Assembly: GCA_013365325.1 (NCBI GenBank)
Contig: JABVXV010000396.1
Location: 1 to 51,204 of the forward strand
Direction of reading: 5' to 3'
Source of the DNA: Dipetalonema caudispina
Taxonomy: Eukaryota; Nematoda; Chromadorea; Rhabditida; Onchocercidae
DNA: 51,204 nucleotides
Part shown: positions 47,299 to 51,204 of the stretch, in pieces
Numbering within the stretch: position 1 is the first letter of the stretch
Layout: every line of letters begins with the position of its first letter
The notes under the pieces: model-generated
What the model saw: the letters and a program-made list of their open reading frames with translations, nothing else
Told to the model about the DNA's origin: nothing
The model's database searches: none
Made by a program: the position numbers and the translations under genes

Positions 47299-50097
47299 TT
47301 AGTCACATTCCATCTGTTCTTCATTATCCGAATCGTAAGTTTTATGTGTTTCACGAAATGCAGTAAATGAGCTGACAGGAAATAATTTCGGTGCACAATT
47401 ATTTGTCGTTTGTCGATTTGCTATCATAGTATCTGTAAAACACGAAAAAAACGTTTACACAACAGGACAAAAAAAAGAAAAAAACTTCATTTGTAAAATT
47501 CTCAGGTTAATTGCTAATGTGCTACGTTTCAAATCTATCAGTGTAAATAGATTCCTTAGAATTCTAATACAATGAACCCAGTACTCAATTGAATTACTAC
47601 ACATATTTTCAAATGAATGTTAATGAACCAATTACGTCGATGAAAAAAGATCCTAAAGTATTACTACATTAGTAGATTTAAGCGAGATTGCTTTTAAAAT
47701 GATTAAATTATGCTTATTTGCTCAATTTGTTACATGCTACTGTAAAACAATGAGGATTAATTTTACCGGAAATAGTTAAGCTATTGAAGCCTGACTATAC
47801 TTGAATTTCATCATAAAATTTCATTATTGAAATAAATTGGTAATATTTAGTATAAATTAGCAATATTTACATAGCATGACATGTTATCAATATTTTTGGA
47901 AATTGCTTTAAACTTATACTGCTTTATAAACCAACTATTATCTAAACGAAATTGAAATGGAAGTCATCCAACATTAAAACGACAACATCAGCAATTTATC
48001 TATAAAATACAGTAGTGGATAAAAAAGGCAAATAATATTAAAAATTATTGAACGCATATTCAAGGAAATAGGTACAGGTTTTTCCAATGCTTTTGTCATC
48101 TTCGATCAAATGTGATCCCATATACATTTATACTATGAAAGCAACATAAATTATGTAAGACTCAGATTGTGATTTCAAGAATAACTTAAAACTCAAAGAA
48201 AAAGAAAATGAAGCAAACCTTCAAACTTGCTAGATTGCTGCTGCCTTGGGTCATTTCTTCTTTCCTTACATATTCTTGTCCATTCTTCAGATAGTAATGG
48301 TTGGTGTTGCTGCTGCTGCTGCTGCATGCAAATCCCTAACATCGGTTCAGTAAGACTCTAAAATATATTTAATTAAAGAATATTGAATAAAAAAAAACTG
48401 AATTATTTAAAACAGAATTAAAAAATGAATGATACAATTACTGTAGCAAGATATGTATTGTCAAATCGTCAATTATAATAAATTATCAATCCGGCTTTAG
48501 TGCTATGATTTATCATTCTATGAAACTAACCGTGGTGTAAGGGGTTGGGGAAGGATTATCACCACTTGCAGATCTTGTAGAAGAATGTTCGTCAAAATCA
48601 CCGAATCGGAAAGGAGTATGTCGAGCTGTTGGGGGTAACGAAAGTGCCGATGCACCGCCGGTTGTCGTTGCACTAACACCTGCTGTACTTGCCGCGCCGT
48701 GATGTATTAAAACGCTGAAATGTCACATTTTCAACACTAAGATGGAAGAAAAGAGAAAAAAAAAAAATCCGATGAATCCGATGATTATCCGAATATCCAT
48801 ACGATCTCGAAACATAACTTGAATTTCTACAGGATCCGAACAACGATATACAGTCTTAATTTGAAGTTGTTTACAAAACCGGACAATATTCGAAAAACCA
48901 TTTATATTCAAAAGTTGTAACTTAAAAGTTAGTTATAACTTGAAAGAGGCTATAAATCAGTAGACTATTGGCGTATTTGCTACTAACTGAGACAGATACT
49001 TAAAGTTCATGTGTTAGAAAAAAAATTAAATAACTAAGGAAAATATGCAGTAATATTTTTGAAGAATAATCAACAATTTATGTTGAAATAGTGAGATGTT
49101 TCTTTAAAAAAAATCTCTTTTGAACCTTCATTTTTCTTCTAAATCACTTCATACTCTCTGTTAAATACATGAAAAAAAGAACTAACTAATTCCAAATTGA
49201 CCAAACTAATTTCAAACTCTCGAATCGGTTGAAAAAATTGATTTCAAACTGATTTTGACGATTAAATATAGTATTTAAATTAATGAAACGAATAAACCAA
49301 ACCCTTTATTCATACATGACGATACCGAATTCGAACGTTTTCGCTTGCTGTGACTGTAATGTGGAAGAACCCGACTAGAACGTCGTGATGTACCTAAAGA
49401 TGGCCGAGAGGATAGAGTTTGTCGTAGCACCTGAAACATGAAACGATAACAATGAAATGAAACGAAATGAAATCCATGACTGAAATTTAATAACTGATAT
49501 CAATTCCTTTTAAGCATTATTACTCGACAGCATACAAATACATAGACATGTAAATCTAGGAAATGAAATAAAGATGAAATAAAAGATGAACCATAGTATC
49601 CAGCGATGTACTCATACTTAGTGGTGGAGCACCTGGAACATGGCCACTAGAAGTAGTTACCGAAGTACTACAAGTACTTTCTGTTGAACTGGCAAGCATT
49701 TCACCACTATAGGAGGATGATGTAAGCGCTGTAGCAGTGCGTTGCCGTTGTATTTGACTTGAGGTTGAAGTTCGTGGAAGAGTTCCCTGGGCTTGTCCTA
49801 ACTGAAATTTCATATTTATACAATTATATAAGATTTTAATTTCATCAAATTCAAACAATAAACAACTAGCATAAAATGAAATGAACTTAATACATTTTAT
49901 TTTATTAAATACAAAGGAAAAAAAAAAGTGAAAAAGAGAAAGAAAGAATTTATTTGAATGAAATACTAAAATACTAGTAATACCTGGCATAGATCAAGAG
50001 CAGCTATTGTGGAACGTTCTTCCATATCACTGAGACGATTATCATCAGGTCGTAGAACAACATCTTCCACTGCTCGTTTCAAATCACCAATATACAT
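47299..50097 (-). CDS. Unrecognised Ser/Thr- and Gln-rich gene, about 302 residues
   Basis: Six exons in transcript order: 50097-49984, 49801-49592, 49430-49303, 48714-48531, 48357-48219 and 47432-47299 (TAA). The summed coding length is a multiple of three and every junction keeps phase. Exon 1 encodes a charged start (MYIGDLKRAVEDVV) and NRLSDMEER. Exons 2 to 4 are rich in Ser and Thr with RRSS and KRKRSNS basic patches, suggesting phosphorylation and a possible nuclear-localisation signal. Exon 5 has a Gln run encoded by CAG repeats and EEWTRICKERR. The C terminus is acidic (DSDNEEQMECD). The exon 3 donor (GTTTGG at 49302) is weak but is the only one found that keeps the frame of exon 4. 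No signal peptide or membrane helix. The family was not recognised; low-complexity regulatory or scaffold proteins look like this. Confidence 0.6.
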
Positions 50098-51204
50098 GAT
50101 GAATGAATTTTGCTAATGAATGAATTAATTATTATCAATTCAATCAGTATAACTAGCAAAAATTTCGCGATGAAACATGCCAAAATCAAGATGTCACCAA
50201 TCGTTTCACCCAGTTCCTTCCAGTATAAATACTGGAAATTTTAGCAATGATAATTATACAATTAACTATCATCCATTTTTTCTTCGTCCCCTATCTGAAT
50301 TTGACCATATCCTGGAATGAATTTCAATTATTTCTTATTCTTTCTTCTCGTCCGTTATCAATAAATTGTTTAAGTGATAAGTTTATATATATATATCAGC
50401 AAAGATTATATTCGAAAATTTTTATCATAAAAGAGGAAAAAAAAAAAAAAGAAACTAAAAGATGGAAGAAGGAAATGATTGGATAGGAAATGTCAAAATG
50501 AGGTCAACGATGTCATCAAATGAACATATTTGCTCTAAATAATGATACATCACTATATACATATTTAAATGATAAAAAAAAAAAAAAAGAAAAAGGAAGA
50601 AAAGTAAAGGAATGAATAAGAAATTAAATATTGAATTATTATTATCGTATATCTGATCCATATATATATATATATATATTGTATGATTAATATAAAAAGG
50701 AAGAAATGAATCATTTTGTCAAATATTATTATCTGTCTGTTTTTCTCTTCCTATTCTTCATAATTATTATTATATTATTTGATGATTTAAATCCTTACAG
50801 TTTAATTTTTACTATTTAGTCTAAATATTCTCATTGAATCATTTAATCCTCCGTTAAAGAGTAATTATATCATATCGTTAAATGTAAATAATATATACTA
50901 TTATAATTATATCAATGATAAAATTCTCTACAAAATTATCCACGTCAAATAGGATGATATTCAATGGAGAAATAATAAATAATAATTTGTATCATTTTAT
51001 CTTATCACTCTCCATCCTTTTTAATAATTTAAAAAATCTTATTAGCTTCTTTAATAATTCTATATGGTCAATAAATGAATTATATGCATAAATGTTATCA
51101 AAAAAAGTAAAATTGATTATTGATTATTGTTATTGATTAAATGAATTATATGCATAAATGTTATCAAAAAAAGTAAAATTGATTATTGATTATTGTTATT
51201 GATT
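50098..51204. other. Upstream region of the last gene, no gene recognised
   Basis: A/T-rich sequence with AT and A homopolymer tracts and no coding segment. The window ends inside a 66-bp tandem duplication (51073-51204). Confidence 0.5.
51073..51204. repeat. 66-bp perfect tandem duplication at the window edge
   Basis: Two copies of a 66-bp unit beginning AAATGAATTATATGC (51073 and 51139) run up to the last base with no visible mismatch. Further copies may follow outside the window. Confidence 0.9.

Noticed and set aside
47121..47366. Plus-strand 81-codon open frame
   Set aside because: It is antisense to the last exon of the minus-strand Ser/Thr-rich gene, which fits phase and ends at a stop.
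1..51204. tRNA, rRNA and spliced-leader RNA genes
   Set aside because: No tRNA B-box-like GGTTCGA, rRNA or SL RNA sequence was seen by eye on either strand; a tRNAscan or Rfam run would settle this.

Overview
The window reads as nuclear DNA of a clade III (spirurid) nematode, most probably a filarial worm. The evidence is strong A+T richness, many short introns with TTTCAG/TTTTAG acceptors, and a calreticulin ending in HEEL that closely resembles the filarial RAL-1 antigens. Two N runs (10873-11364 and 32770-32869) mark assembly gaps. All gene models were assembled by hand from splice sites, reading phase and family resemblance. Nothing was aligned by computer.

Layout, left to right: an eight-finger C2H2 zinc-finger coding exon (193-1116, +); a decayed BEL/Pao-type retroelement (about 2750-3905, +); a large unrecognised gene (6472-13005, +) whose centre is a tandem array of at least 20 near-identical phase-1 mini-exons; a 7-kb microsatellite-rich stretch with no recognisable gene (13006-19987); a small Cys-rich single-pass membrane protein (19988-21328, +); an unrecognised four-exon gene (23556-24779, +); protein phosphatase methylesterase 1 (25319-27550, -); a 96-residue basic protein (29060-29733, +); a PR/SET-domain protein without zinc fingers (30248-33536, -), head-to-head with the complex III subunit UQCRQ/QCR8 (33624-34539, +); two calreticulin genes in tandem, one canonical (38091-40927, +) and one divergent (42003-45806, +); and a Ser/Thr- and Gln-rich unrecognised gene (47299-50097, -).

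Two things stand out. First, the mini-exon array has exons of 90-108 nt, every one a multiple of three, joined in phase 1. Introns duplicate along with the exons, the array edges have diverged and its middle is homogenised. Such a locus can gain, lose or skip modules without breaking frame. Second, the two calreticulin genes keep the same intron phases. Both have, upstream, an ATTGG box, exactly 8 nt, then TGACGTGG, the XBP1/ATF6-type unfolded-protein-response site, which suggests retained co-regulation of diverging ER chaperones.

The genes otherwise look like unrelated single transcription units. The exceptions are the calreticulin tandem pair and the divergent PR/SET-UQCRQ pair, whose start codons lie about 90 bp apart.
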